Positions 47,801 to 58,770 are shown, counted from the first letter of the stretch. The stretch is DNA of 64,000 nt from Acephala macrosclerotiorum (GCA_014904845.1 MU119218.1:412333-476332); one strand, 5' to 3'. A program made the numbers and translations. The notes: generated from the sequence alone by a model not told the origin.

Positions 47801-48057
47801 TGAACCTCAGAGCTCGTGCGGATTGTGTGTCCTTTCTCCGGACAGCGTGAGGGCAGCACGCGCGTGAGCACTTTGTCGATGGATGAGGATCGACCGCGAC
47901 CGCGTCGTTTTGAATGTTGCGTATCGTAGGCCATTGGAGGTCCTGCTTTACGAAGCTTGTTCTTCTCTGGGGGTCTGAATGAGTTGCGCGACGCCTGAGC
48001 GACATCTCGCGATGGGGTTGGTGGTCGTACTCCTGTCGACATGGCTGCCTGCAGCAT
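44896..48057 (-). CDS. Repeat-containing, coiled-coil protein with C-terminal membrane anchor
   Basis: A single exon of 1053 aa with ATG at 48057 (a second in-frame ATG at 48042). Residues 1-150 are basic and Ser-rich. Residues about 160-320 are highly charged (KEKEATKTQQVYKEKDIR, RQLARARETKDEGRRYEQ) and predicted coiled coil. Residues about 600-880 contain six copies of a roughly 44-residue degenerate repeat with the core Y(K/R)LNQVTLR(S/N)(T/N)S followed by KE and PTPRA. The last 60 residues are Ala/Gly-rich and end in one hydrophobic span (PLLILAAGLFMMGVVCVVIAVL) with a very short lumenal tail, a tail-anchor layout. I do not recognise the family. Function unknown. The frame is unbroken over 3.1 kb, which supports a real gene. 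Confidence 0.78.
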   Translation of the reverse strand: MLQAAMSTGVRPPTPSRDVAQASRNSFRPPEKNKLRKAGPPMAYDTQHSKRRGRGRSSSIDKVLTRVLPSRCPEKGHTIRTSSEVHKTEATLGSEGNQLNSQDERKKSSFELIYGHVRSRSRSKTWPADDRNEYEAPHQEKKSAMKRILGSIRSPTLVGRSNSEKNRVKLAATVAAEYYKEKEATKTQQVYKEKDIRTSQQLYEEKRARRQQRRSLKESGDFLGVQGANPRTGTWDISGSTSSEPSEMAEEARRQLARARETKDEGRRYEQVQQIQQTELVRVQALRDQKQRAGLERKEQEKRLRRQGRWHLSDNGWTSVAEPDLSPIAQSLAGTPKTGTPEAGAPKDSKSIPPRQTQESPSRADFYKRCITQNRKLTVLQDLAAVYRLFPMPPTTTTTPRQNRISRKPVGTPHRRAIDGSTNTVIHTNCVSASPDATSTSKIVHELDQTATPFNKEDKPFLDHILSDTASTSQQERKATATSYRSVSMNQAQIRQSSDLSLNATNPGRRIISLNGLPPVPFKAPITALAPLSCQSRDVFYPVWPPPEIQQTQPDKIHPSINMSTITTTGCAPQPFLAQSDGTSDITSDAPAKAPTPEYKLNQVTLRSTSTSKESPKHTQHQEPPTPRVDTMSTTQAEDPSPEYRLNQVTLRSTSVLEELSEEIQHQASPAPPADTTSAAQATASAPLQYKTNQIILRHKCLLKESLRAMQNHQSPTPRANIVSAALAKAPVPYYRLNHVTSRNKSHLKEPPRLGEYQESQTPQADIFSVTPAGAPAPQHKLNYVTLRNNSPLGEPTREMRNQQSQTLRANIAISSDQRLDIMSLMQAKAPIPHYKLNQVTLKNTSPLREPAREMQTQQSPTPRAGIATSSDHQLTAIKERSARLCRGVSAGGEKIEMKNILTSTYTSHRTPQREEAARKAARIAAKRLADHLIVKITMKMAGKAAKMEQPTAEKNGGSSAYGKGGDRLLIQHPEPKAKAKAAEKRTELAGAGVATAAGGAAVAGGAGPVNVAMPPTPVITPLLILAAGLFMMGVVCVVIAVLESGPGALGCR

Positions 48058-48611
48058 GCCGCGAAGTGTATAATTCGACGCGTATGGATTGAAGTTTGTA
48101 AATTGAAGTGTGGATTGAAGCGTGTGGATAGAAGTGGGTGGTGCGGAGCGTATGCTGTGAGATGCATGAAGAGGAAAAGAAAATCAAAGCAGATGGAAGA
48201 TCATATAGTCTTAGACAACATACTCTGGGAGGGAAGGCGCAGAACTTCATTTGCCGATACCATTGAGGGCTCCTTCCTTAGATACACTTACACAGCACCT
48301 CGCTCGAATAAGCGACCAACGAAGTACTAACATGTCGGGGACTTACACCAGGGCCTGAAACTTACCAAGAACATGACTGCCGAGGGATCAAGTAGAATAT
48401 ATTCCTAAGCTCCTATCAGATGGTACTCGGAATTCCGTTTCGAAGTTTCTTCAGTGTACCTTCAGCAAGGGGACAGTAGCATGTAGCGATTAGGAAAATA
48501 CGGGAACACACACCAACACAAAGACCAGAAAAAGAGTCAATTACTACTTTACGTACTGTGGTATCCTAGGGCTCCCAACCAGAAACCTAATACCCAGGAA
48601 TTTCATACCTG
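48058..48611. other. Intergenic region between two minus-strand genes
   Basis: A 554-bp spacer with the promoter of the repeat protein and the 3' end of the NUR1-type gene. Nothing else seen. Confidence 0.5.
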
Positions 48612-50110
48612 TTAGAATCTCGAAGGACCTCTTTTATAAGGGCTATCATAGGCGCTAGGCCGCTGCTTTCCAAAGCCACCCGGAGCACTTGTGCGACGAT
48701 CACCATCCTCAGATATTGGCATCTTACTGTTGCTCGGAAGGGACCTATGGGCTTCACTTCGCCTCTTGGCTGGACTCATACTCCTCTCTCTTTCCTCCCG
48801 GATCTCTCGACCAGCCATGTCGAAAGAATTCTTCGGAATCTCGTGGCGCGCGCTACCTTGTATGTCATACATACTAGTCGCCTTTTTCAATGGTGAATTT
48901 GCATGGGTATAAACACCCAAACTGCCTCCGGCACCCGTGCTCGCCCCTGTAGAGACAGCCGTAGATACGCTCGGACGAAAAAGAGGCTGGCGAATTGGTG
49001 GTCTGGGAGTTACACTGGTGAATGGTGTAGGTTCTCGGGAACTGTCTGCGGCTGCGGTTGGTGTGTACGCAGGCACAGGAGAGGATGTCCGTCGTGGATT
49101 ATTTGATCCCGCGTTGTCCAGGTCAATGTGTTTAGCGTAGTTCGGATTTGGATGAGTATGGAATTCTCGTTTGAGAATGACAGTAGGAATATAGGTAACC
49201 ACGCTACCTTCTCCTTCAGTCCCGGGTTCAGTACTGGAACTTGTGTACTGTGTAGCAACATCGCGCATGAGAGGATTCAGGCGTGGATGAACGAATTTTT
49301 TGTCGTACTCTCCCATGACCTCCTTGTGAATAATAGACGTGTCCTTTTCTTGCTGTGAGAAGTTGGACTGGAGAATATACAACTGCGATGACAGCAGCAT
49401 CTCTAGGAATATAGTGGTGGCCACCGTCACACTTGGTCGGGGATCTGATGGCAGAATCGGAAGGAAGAGCAAATATACCAGCACATGCCCTGGGCTGAAA
49501 TGACAGAATAGCTGTAAGCAAATTGGAAGGGGATCCCAAACAGCCAATTCCCAGACGTCGCGTGTAGGATCTGGATGCGCTCTCGACTCGGCACTGGGGT
49601 CTCCAAGTATGCTCGTAAGAAGTCTTAAGGGAGACGAGGAAACCGGAGAAGAGTCGACACGGACCCTTTTTGCGGAAAGGGTACTCTGAGGAGCATCGAT
49701 GGATGTTTCGAAAAGGCGGTAATGCCTCCTTCGAGAGAATGCGTAGACAGCATTAACAATAGAGAAGGAAGTCAACAGAAAGACAATGACGGTTGCCTAT
49801 ATTCAGGTCAGTATTAGTATTCATACAGAAGTTAAGACTTTGTGACGCCGCTTACAATGTAACTCAGCCAACCCGTCCCAGAATAATCATCTCCAAATAC
49901 ATCATCAGCCCCTCTCGAGGTGGAACCGCCCGTATTTGCCCTCGCAATCAAGAAGACGAAGTGAAAGGCAAAAGCAATTGGCGATGCAAGCGTCTTGGAA
50001 TCCCAGTCCCTCGTCTCGATCTCCTCCGACAGCCAGAGCAGAAAGTCCCCCGGGTTGAGATAGTCCTTTATGCGCTCAAAGAGCGGCTTTTTGCGTATGA
50101 GTCTCGGCAT
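48612..50110 (-). CDS. NUR1: Nuclear rim protein of the NUR1/Mug154 (DUF2418) family
   Basis: Exons 49856-50110 and 48612-49796 encode 479 aa. The intron (59 nt, GTAAGC...ATAG) lies just before a membrane span. The N-terminus MPRLIRKKPLFERIKDYLNPGDFLLWLSEE is the family hallmark. Hydrophobic segments follow near residues 44-56, 85-105, 180-205 and 205-235, compatible with a multi-span inner-nuclear-membrane protein. The second half is Ser/Pro/Arg-rich and disordered (EERERSMSPAKRRSEAHRS), a likely phospho-regulated nucleoplasmic tail. In yeast, Nur1 works with Heh1/Src1 to tether rDNA and silent chromatin at the nuclear edge. Family assignment rests on the N-terminal motif. The role in this fungus is inferred. 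Confidence 0.75.
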
Positions 50111-50350
50111 GATGAGCGAGAGGTCGAAGTCTCCCTCACATTGTCATATGGCGCTCTGCAAAGTCAACAGCCCTCGTCGCTTTGTTTTGTTTACAAGATC
50201 CAAAAGTTTGGCTTGGAGCTGTTTGCAGCCTTTCAGCTACGACAGGGGTGGTCAGTCGATAACGCTAATGCATTAGCGGGGGATGCCGCCATGAAACTTC
50301 CCTCGCCAACTTGAGCTCTGGTGCTGTCAAGAGCACTCAACACAGTCACA

Positions 50351-50876
50351 ATGGCAGCACCACCCTCTGCCTACAAGGACAGGCAATTCCTGGCGGTCAT
50401 TGGAGATGAGGCAAGCATGCCTCTTTACCTTTAATAAGCTCGGGCTAACCATCAAACAGGACTCTGTCACTGGACTACTTCTAGCAGGTATCGGGGTATG
50501 AGCTCAAGTAATGCTCTACTTTGGCCAAATAATTAATAGACTCTAGCATGTTACGCAACCTCCAGATTCGCAGAAGAACTTCCTTGTTGTAGACAGCAAG
50601 ACGGACAACGCAGCTATCGAGGAAGCTTTTGAGCGATTCACAACAGAAAGGAAGGACATCGGAATCCTCTTGATCAACCAACATGTGCGTGCTCGTCGCC
50701 TAGTTGGAAAGCTTGTGATTCTAATACTCCTGCAGATTGCTGAGCGCATCCGCCATCGAGTCGACACCTACACCGCTGCCTTCCCAGCTCTTCTAGAGAT
50801 TCCGAGTAAAGACCACCCTTACGACCCAGAGAAAGACAGCGTTTTGAGGAGAGTACGCAGACTCTTCGGAGAGTGA
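50351..50876 (+). CDS. VMA7: V-type H+-ATPase subunit F
   Basis: Exons 50351-50410, 50460-50495, 50547-50684 and 50736-50876 encode 124 aa, the normal length. Subunit F sits on the central stalk of the V1 sector and couples ATP hydrolysis to rotation in the vacuolar proton pump. Conserved blocks are [45 protein letters not shown] and the C-terminal [19 protein letters not shown]...RRLFGE. Intron 1 (50411-50459) has a GC donor (GAG|GCAAGC) with a GCTAAC branch and ACAG acceptor; the others are GT-AG. The first ATG is used. It is divergent from the NUR1-type gene, with 240 bp between the starts, so they probably share a promoter region. Confidence 0.95.
50411..50459 (+). other. GC-AG intron of VMA7
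   Basis: Donor GAG|GCAAGC, branch GCTAAC, acceptor AAACAG, 49 nt. It is needed to join GDE to DSVTG, a stretch conserved in subunit F, so the non-GT donor is well supported. Confidence 0.85.
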
Positions 50877-51426
50877 AGAGGAAGATGGGCATTTTGCTTT
50901 TCGCACTTTATGTGTCACTGTTATGCGGAGTTTATCATAGGCTGCGGAGTAGGAAAGCTGCTTCCTTAGTATTATACGATATGCTGGCTTCACATTCATA
51001 GGTTTCACAGTAATTTGTACAGTATCAAGGCAGACACTGCAATACAATGAAATCAGAATACCACCCCCTCAATGTACCACACATTCCAGAATATTGTTCA
51101 TCCAGTACAGTTGTGGCCGGCCGAGTGCTCGTCTGCACAATTCGTTCCACCTCCTACGGTGGGAAGCTCTGACCATTGCACAATGCGAAGCAGGATTTGG
51201 ACACTCAACTCGAAAAAACAACGCGGATTTCGTGCGTATATGTATGACGGCGGGACCTCCATAAATACAAATGCGTCCTCCAACAGAAACAAACTCCGTA
51301 CCCAGAGGTATCTGCTATTGCTAGCCATGTATTGCAAAGAAATCATTGTCCCCGGTATTATGGCCTGTGTGAGCCAGGCGCGCTCTGCTTCCCCAACTCT
51401 TGATTCCCGCATTGCAGCATCAAGCT
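50877..51426. other. Convergent intergenic region between VMA7 and NPC2
   Basis: A 550-bp spacer holding both 3' UTRs. No gene recognised. Confidence 0.5.
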
Positions 51427-52102
51427 TTACTTTCCTCCAAATTGGACGGTGGCTTCGAGGCAAATAATCTTCTTGGCATCTTTGGTATACGCATCGGCGA
51501 AAACAGAATATTTTCCCTGTGATCAAATTAGCTTCACAGTATGTTGAAGTGAGATTATAAAACTTACGGGAGGGATCTCCTTTGGAAGCTCAACATCCTT
51601 GGTGATTGTAGTCTTTCCCTTCTTGATAGGGCAGCTGAGGTCTACGTTCGAAACTTGGTCGCAGAGGTTTGCCTGGGTGTTGACGAGTCTGATCAATCCA
51701 TATTTGACTTGCAAGATAACATATGCTCCTTCCTCAACGTCCTCAAGAAGTGTGCCAACAGCTTCGATGGTCAGGGTTTGTCCACTATCGATCGGTTAGC
51801 CTGTCACACAGGTCGTGGTATGACTGGAAAGAGTGTGGTACGCGGATGGAGGGTTTGGGTCTAGATTGACATGATCAAGCACGAGGATATCGTCTGAGTG
51901 TTCGGCTGCGCAATAACTGGAGTTCGGTAAGTTAGCTTGCTTATTCTGACTGCTCACGCGGAAGTGAAACCAACTTTAGAGGATTGTCTCCTGGGACTTT
52001 CGTAGCTTCGTCCAGGACCTTTTGGCCGCCGAAGAGCGATAAGCCCTCCGAAGCGACGAAGGTGCTGAGAAGCAGAGATACGAGGCTGAGTGAGAGCTTC
52101 AT
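51427..52102 (-). CDS. NPC2: NPC2-type ML-domain lipid-transfer protein
   Basis: Exons 51975-52102, 51842-51916, 51568-51784 and 51427-51516 encode 169 aa. Introns of 51-58 nt are GT-AG. The signal peptide (MKLSLSLVSLLLSTFVAS) targets the secretory pathway. The ML domain follows, with VPGDNPLNYC, LDHVNLDPNPPSAGQTLTIE, VEEGAYVILQVKYGLIRL, ANLCDQVSNVDLSCPIKKG and the end KKIICLEATVQF. The paired cysteines match the family disulfides. Members bind sterols or phosphatidylinositol/phosphatidylglycerol in the vacuole lumen and work with NCR1/NPC1 in sterol export. All parts are intact. Confidence 0.94.
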
Positions 52103-53659
52103 GTTTATCCAGTTGCGTAGTCACTTCCTTCGATGGATGTTGAAGTTAAAGATACCAGCAGAGCACGAGTGAGAGTGGCTGTGGAGAAGCTGTTTGGGTG
52201 GGCTGGGCTAGCGTTGGCTGTCCGCATCAACATGACGTTATTAGTCAGTCATCAGGCCTGAAAATTCGGAGGGATCCGCCCACCTTTAGTAGCTCAGGGA
52301 CATCTACTTTTCCCCTCTCTTTCATGCATCCATTTCTTTTGTTGTCTTTCACACTTCGTCTTGACATTTACTGGCTTGATGTTCTACTTTTTTCCCCCTG
52401 AATGCCGCCCGAGTATGCTTGAGAGTTGCGGGCCCAACCACCTTTATACACGATACCATGATACTCTACATATAAGCAGTACTTCAGTACCCAAATTACG
52501 TTTAGTAAACTTTATTCTATGGACTATTGCAAGTGCTAGATGTTAGTACATTTCAAGTAGCTATGGTTGATTCCCAGCCCAGTACTTCCCGAAGGCAGAT
52601 TGAAGAACATTCGACAAGACCTATTGATGTTCTATGTCTCATTTCGGCGTTCTAGGCTCGTCGGTACCTTGCTTTTGCTATTGGTGTTTCAATACTTGTG
52701 AATTTTTATTCTAATAGCTCCTTGTAGGATATATTGGTGGAATGAGTCATGTTGCCGTAAAGAACGCCATGGCTCCATACACTCCAGATACCAAAAAAAA
52801 AAAAAAAAAAAAAAAATTCAGGTCGTTGACAGCAAAGACCTTAAGAGCTACCGTTACCCACGCTGTGTGCTCCCCGTAAAGCTATTGATTTCTTCGGGGA
52901 TAACTCTGGAGTTGATTTCTCCTTGATGATAGTGATGCCTTTTTGGAAACGGTAGGTTTGGTGTTATCTAGATCCAGAGCGATGATGCTGGTAAGGAGCG
53001 TTTTCTGGTTGGTATAATCCGGAACGGACTCAGCGAACCTCCCCTGTATGTGAGGGGAGATAGCAGGATACCAGAGGCATTCCAAAGAATTCCTCGACAA
53101 GATGGATAAGTACTGTCCTTTCCAGATCCTGTTGGGCGGGCGGAGTTACCTTTATTTCTTGGAATCACCCGACTTCTTCAATCCTATTCCTCTTCGTTTG
53201 TCGGAAGGATCATCTTCATGAAGTCTACTGCTGCGTACACGTTAGTTGATGACAACGGCAATTTCTAGAAATTCATCATAATGTTACATCACTCTCAATA
53301 GTTCCTGCACCACCACTTGAATTTGGAGTAAGCAAAGGAGATGACACTCGCTAGGGCCTCATCGCCGCTAATTGTGGCTTCGATAATGATACTTCCGACT
53401 ACCTTCGGCGATTTTGTGAAGAGATACAAGAGAAACAGAGAACCAGAAAGACAACAACATCGAGAGCCACCACAGCTGTAGAAGCTGCAAACATGGAGAA
53501 TAATGATCCTGGTACACTCGACTACCCCGCCCAATCGACAGAACAAACTCCAAAGAGAAAGGGGCCCAAAGCTGCAAAAATTGCTCTTGGTCTTCTTGGC
53601 AGTGCCGACGACGAACCAGCTCCTATTGTAAGAGTTGGGGCCACAGCTCGTGGGCTTTT
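52103..53659. other. Boundary region without a clear gene
   Basis: About 1.55 kb of normal base composition before the AT block. It contains a 24-nt poly(A) at 52793-52816. A plus-strand frame from ATG 53493 (MENNDPGTLDYPAQ...) reads through the GC/AT boundary into RIP-like sequence and ends at 53807, as if a gene had been cut there. A plus-strand frame before it near 53340-53470 contains a short hydrophobic stretch (VASIMILPTTFGDFV in one frame). Nothing is assignable. Confidence 0.4.
52793..52816 (+). repeat. Poly(A) tract of 24 nt
   Basis: A clean A24 in otherwise mixed sequence. It could be a slippage tract or the tail of a retroposed copy. No flanking target duplication was confirmed. 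Confidence 0.9.
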
Positions 53660-55883
53660 TAAACGAGAACATCAAAATTTCGAAATTTTACAATTTTATA
53701 AATCTATTATAAAAATTCTTCAATTTAAGTTTTTGTATAAAGAAACAATAAATAATACTTATGATTTAATTATATTTTTAAATTACAAATTTAAAATCAA
53801 AATTTGAATAAATTTATATAAAAATATTAAAATTATATTTTATATCGTATTTAATTATAATTATTTTAATTAAATATTAATATTTTTGAGTTTTTATAAA
53901 AATATATTAATTTTGAAATAAATATTTAATATAAAATTAATTTTGACGTTAAAATATAAATTTTTTATATTATTATAAACTTTTGAAAAAAAAATTAAAA
54001 TTTCAAATTTTAATATATTTTACTTAAAAATTATTACGTGAAAAAACTCGAGATCAAATAATATAATCTAGTTTAATTTAGTGTAATTTATCGAATTTAA
54101 TTCTTATATTGTAATCTTATAAAATAAATTATTCTTTATTATATATATTGTTTTTTTAACAAATAATAATAATATTAATTTATTCGTTTTAAAATTTTAT
54201 ATTTATTTCGAAACGCGATTTTAACGATTTTTCGTTCGTCGTTTTATTTTTTAATAATTAATATATTAATCGTACAAAATATTATCAAAATCGTATACGA
54301 CTTTTAAAAGTTTCAATAAATCAAATATAAATATATTAGCGATTTCAAATTTCAAATTATTGAAATTATTCAAATTATTATTTAATATTTTTTGAATTTT
54401 TATTTATTTCGTTTTAATTTTATTTTTTAAAATTATTTCGATTTTACGAAATATAAAAATTTTAATAAAATTAAAAAATATTTTTATTTCGAATACGTAA
54501 ATTCAAAATAAAATCAATTTTAATACGATTTTCAAAAAATTTATTATAATTATTAAAATTGTTATATTAATTCGAAAATTAAAATATATATTTAAAAACG
54601 AAAAAAAAAAAATTTTTAAAAACGAAATTTTTTTTAATATTACTAAAAAAAATACTCGATTTTTTTAAAATTTAAAATAAAATATTAATTTTATACGATT
54701 TTTTCAAATAATATTACAAAAAAAATATATAATTTTAATTTTATATATCAAAAAAAAATATTTAAAAAAATAATTAATTTATTATTTAAAATACTCGAAA
54801 TCGAAAATAATAATTACAATAATTAATAAAATAATTTTATATTCGAAATATTAATACAAATACAAAATATTATTTTTATTATTTTTTAAATTCAAATACG
54901 AAATATAATAAATAATAATAAACGTTATATTTTTAATTATAATCGTAATAATAATAATAATAATAATAATCGAAATTTTATCAATAAAAATTTTATTAAT
55001 ATAAAATAAAAATTAAAAAATATAAATTTTTTTTATAATAAAAATAATTGTATTACAATTAAATAAAATATTTATTAACGTAATATTTATTTTTTCGTAA
55101 ATTAAATTAAAAATAATATTATCGAATTACGTATTTTAATCGTTAAATAAAACTTTTATATTTATTTTCGTAATATAATTTTAATATAATATTTTAACGA
55201 ATTATTCGAACTCGAAAAAAAAAATTTCAAATTCGATTAAAATAATTTTAATTTAATATTTTATAAAACAAATAATAATAAAAATACAAATTTAAAAAAA
55301 CAATTCAAAAAAAATAATATTTTATTAAATTTAATAATAATAATAAATACGATTTCAAATTTAAAAAATTAAATAATTTCAATTTAATTTTTTATTAAAA
55401 TTTAAAATAATTTAAATCGTAATTTAAATTTTTATAAAAATCAATAAAAATTTAATAATAATAATTATAAATTCAAATAATATTATTAATACGATAATAT
55501 ATATTAAATTAATAACAATTTTTATAATATTTTTTACAAAAATTGAAATTAATTATAATAAAAAATTAAAAAAATAAAAATATTTTTTTATTGAAAAATT
55601 AAATTTTAATTTGATATAATTCGAAATTTTAATCAAAAAATTTTTTTATTATCGATATAATTTATTTTATTAATATTATCAAAGAAATTTTTTATTATAA
55701 ATACGAAAAAAAAAATTTATTAAAAATTTAATTATTTAAATATATTTATAAAATTTTTTATAATATCGATTAATTTTATTAAATTTTTTTATTAAAAATC
55801 GAAAAAATCAATAAATATAATATTAATAATATACGAAAAATTAATAAATATAACGAACAAAAAACAATTTTTTCGATTTATTT
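53660..55883. other. Extremely AT-rich, RIP-degraded block (left flank)
   Basis: The composition changes abruptly near 53660. From about 54180, G is almost confined to CG dinucleotides, while C is kept in CG and CA. TpG is nearly absent. No gene, and only microsatellite-like AT and TAA runs (for example TAATAATAATAATAA near 54945-54970). I read it as old repetitive DNA degraded by C-to-T mutation mainly on one strand. Its original identity is not visible. Confidence 0.75.
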
Positions 55884-55888
55884 ATTTG
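55884..55888 (+). repeat. Target-site duplication ATTTG (left)
   Basis: ATTTG directly before the left LTR. It matches 62203-62207 directly after the right LTR, a perfect 5-bp duplication as made by Ty1/Copia integrases. Confidence 0.85.
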
Positions 55889-56092
55889 TGTGAATACAAT
55901 ATTAGTTTAGTAGTCACGTGCGGCACTAGGCCAGATCGGGACTAGCGCCACTTGCGCTAGAGTTGAGATTATATCTTTCAATTTTTGCGTATTTATTAGA
56001 TTTAAAAAAATCAATCAATTAACGAATTATTTAATTTGTTTATTTCGTTTTTGATTTATTACTAGTAATAAGTATTTCTAGTAATATTAATA
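55889..56092 (+). repeat. Left LTR of the Copia element
   Basis: 204 bp beginning TGTGAATAC and ending TATTAATA (the usual terminal CA mutated to TA). It contains a GC-rich island with CACGTG and GATCGGGACTAGCGCC. Confidence 0.9.
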
Positions 56093-57261
56093 TTGATCAA
56101 TAATTGTTCAATTAACTACAAAATAGTTAAATTTCTATTTAAAAGAAATTGATTTATAAAAAGAAATAAATTTTTTAAATAGTTTGCTTTTTGTAAAAAA
56201 GTACTTAAAATAATCAATATATCTTCGAAAGAACGAGAATCTACAAAAACTCTCTTATAAAAACGCGTTGAAAATATCGAGACTATTAAAGACTTAAAGA
56301 GAATAGTGCGAAAGCAATCTCAAGTTTGTATTTACTTTTTAAATCTGCGTTTACTACGCAAAATAACAACGTTTACGAAAGACGAATAAAAAAGTACAAA
56401 AACGATTTTAAGTTTGTATTAATTTACTCGAACTTACGTCAAAAACGAACTCTTAAAAGAAATTTTGCGTTTTTGTTTGTTATTTAATCGAAAATATATA
56501 AATATCAATAATAATATTTACTCGAACTCGAATTAAAACTTTTAATTTTTCTATTATTTATTATACAATTATTTCTCAAAATAACAAATTTACTTAAAAT
56601 CAAATTCTTTTATAATAAAAACAAATAAAAAAAAAATTTCGATTCTACGAACAATAAAAATCTCAATAAAATAATATTAAATAAATATATTCTTTATCGC
56701 TTTAAAGTATATAAAGAAAAAAAATACTTTAATCGCAATTTATAGAAATACTTTCAAAAGAATTTTAAAAATTACTCGTAAAAAATTTTACGTTTAATAT
56801 ACAAGAATTTTATACGTTATTTACGAGACTTTTTACGTATTTACGAAATTTAAATACCAAAAAATAAAAAATTTATTATTAATAACTTAAAAAAAGTTTT
56901 TTAATAAAAAAATTTTTATAAATAGATACAAATAGAAATCGTCGACCAATTAAAGAATAGAGATTTCTTTTCTCAATAAAATCAATTAATTCAATTAGCA
57001 AATCAAAATATTTTAATACTAGTATTCAACAATCAAAATATAATTACTCTTACGATTTCAATTACTAATACGAATTCTCTTACTACGAATACGACTATTT
57101 CTACGAATACTTTTTATATTTTTCTTATTGCAATTCTCTCTACAAATACGAACTTATTTAGTATTACACAAAATACTCAATATATTTACTAACAATTTTC
57201 TCAATAGCAATCAAATTAATATAACAATTTACAAAATATTTCTATTAAATTACTTACGAAT

Positions 57262-57900
57262 TTGATAAAGATCTATACTAATAATAAAAAGTATAGTAAA
57301 AAGTTATACGATATTTTTAATCGCAAATTATCGATATTTTATAATTATTATAGTAAGATCGAATTATTTCAAAATCAATACAATAAAATATTTTTTATTA
57401 ATTTTACAAAACGTATAAACGCGTTTTATTTCAATAAATTTTTAAAAAAAAGTTTCGATTTTACTACGCTAGTAACAATAATAAAAATCTACTTCGAAAT
57501 TAAAAAAAATCGCTAATTATATATATTTTTATAAAAAGAAACAATTTTAGTAAAAATTATTACAATTAATTCAATAAAAATTAAATTAAAATACTTATAA
57601 ATACTTTTCGATTAATTTCAAAAAATTAAATTAAATTTATTATCGAAATATTAAATAGAATATAATTTACAAAATCAAGTTATTAACGTTTATCGAAATA
57701 TTGAAAAGTGTAATTTTATTCTTTATAAATTCGTTAATACTTTTGAAAGTGTTTATATTAAATTGCGATCAATAATAAATACTACGACGCAATCACGTGA
57801 AATACAGTAGTATAGTTTAAATTCTACTTTTTAAAATTAAAAAAAAAACGAGTTCGATTAGAATTAGATTAATCGTATTTATAGAAAACAAAACAAAAAA
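57262..57900 (+). pseudogene. Gag relic of the Copia element
   Basis: An open stretch at 57262-57516 (84 codons) retains the Gag-like spacing KKYSKKLYDIFNRKLSIFYN...FYFNKF...FDFTTLVTIIKIYFE seen in fungal Copia Gag. Stops appear directly afterwards. Many residues are Lys, Asn, Ile or Phe where related proteins have Gly, Asp, Val or Leu, as expected from G-to-A and C-to-T change. Confidence 0.7.
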
Positions 57901-58380
57901 CGCGATCGAGTACAAAATCGAAAATATCGAAATCGAAGAAATTTTCGAAGTAAATATCGTAGAAATTATAGATTTTAAGAAAGATTATACTAAAAAAAAT
58001 ACTATATTTGTAGTAAATCGAAATGTTAATCAATAAAGTATACAATAGAAAAGCGATAATAAGTATATACAAAGTTTCAATAGTAAATTCAATATACGAT
58101 AAATCGAGATATTATAATAGTTTATTATTAAAACTTTCTCGTTAAAATCGAGAGAATGGAAAGTTTATTAGAAAATAATCAAATAATAGAGATTAATCAA
58201 TTGTTAATAAGTATAGAAATAAAAAACGAGAAAGAAAATTATTTTATCGAGTTTGAAAAAATCGATAATACGTAAATAATAATTATTCTAAATAATCAGT
58301 TTACTCGTTATATTATTACGAGAGAGAATATATTCAATATTCTATTATTATAATTTGAATTACTCGAACCGGATCAATAT

Positions 58381-58770
58381 TCATTTTTTATTTTTGAAAA
58401 TCGATATTTTTTAGAGATTTTTCAAGGAATTATATCGAATAATAAAATCGTTAAAGTATCAATTATTAATCAATCGCAATTTATAGTACTACGAAAACTT
58501 AATATTAACGTTTAATTAAATACATCTACGATTAAAGCTCATAAAATTCGCTTTAATAAAAGTATTATTTTATTACAAAGAATTATTCGAATCGATACTT
58601 TATTAAATATTATTACTTTTTACGTTGTTTTTGTAAATATATTTTTTTTATTCTATATTTAAAATATGAATACTATAAATATAAAATTCGACAATCTAAA
58701 GAATATTTTGATTCAAAGAAACAAAATCGTTTCTATTGTAAGAAAATAAAATTATTTATAAATATTACTA
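58381..58770 (+). pseudogene. Aspartic protease relic of the Copia element
   Basis: Recognisable by FQGIIS followed by NNK, where the family has the catalytic D-T/S-G, and by the downstream block KFDNLKNILIQRNK (about 58686-58730). The catalytic Asp codon has become Asn (a G-to-A change), so it would be inactive even without the stops. Confidence 0.65.

Noticed and set aside
57869..58072. 67-codon minus-strand frame in the AT block
   Set aside because: Phe/Ile/Tyr-rich antisense of the mutated Copia interior; arises from base composition.
58730..58770. Cys-Lys-Lys stretch first taken for a Gag zinc knuckle
   Set aside because: In the correct frame this segment is the C-terminal part of the protease relic, and no CCHC spacing is present.
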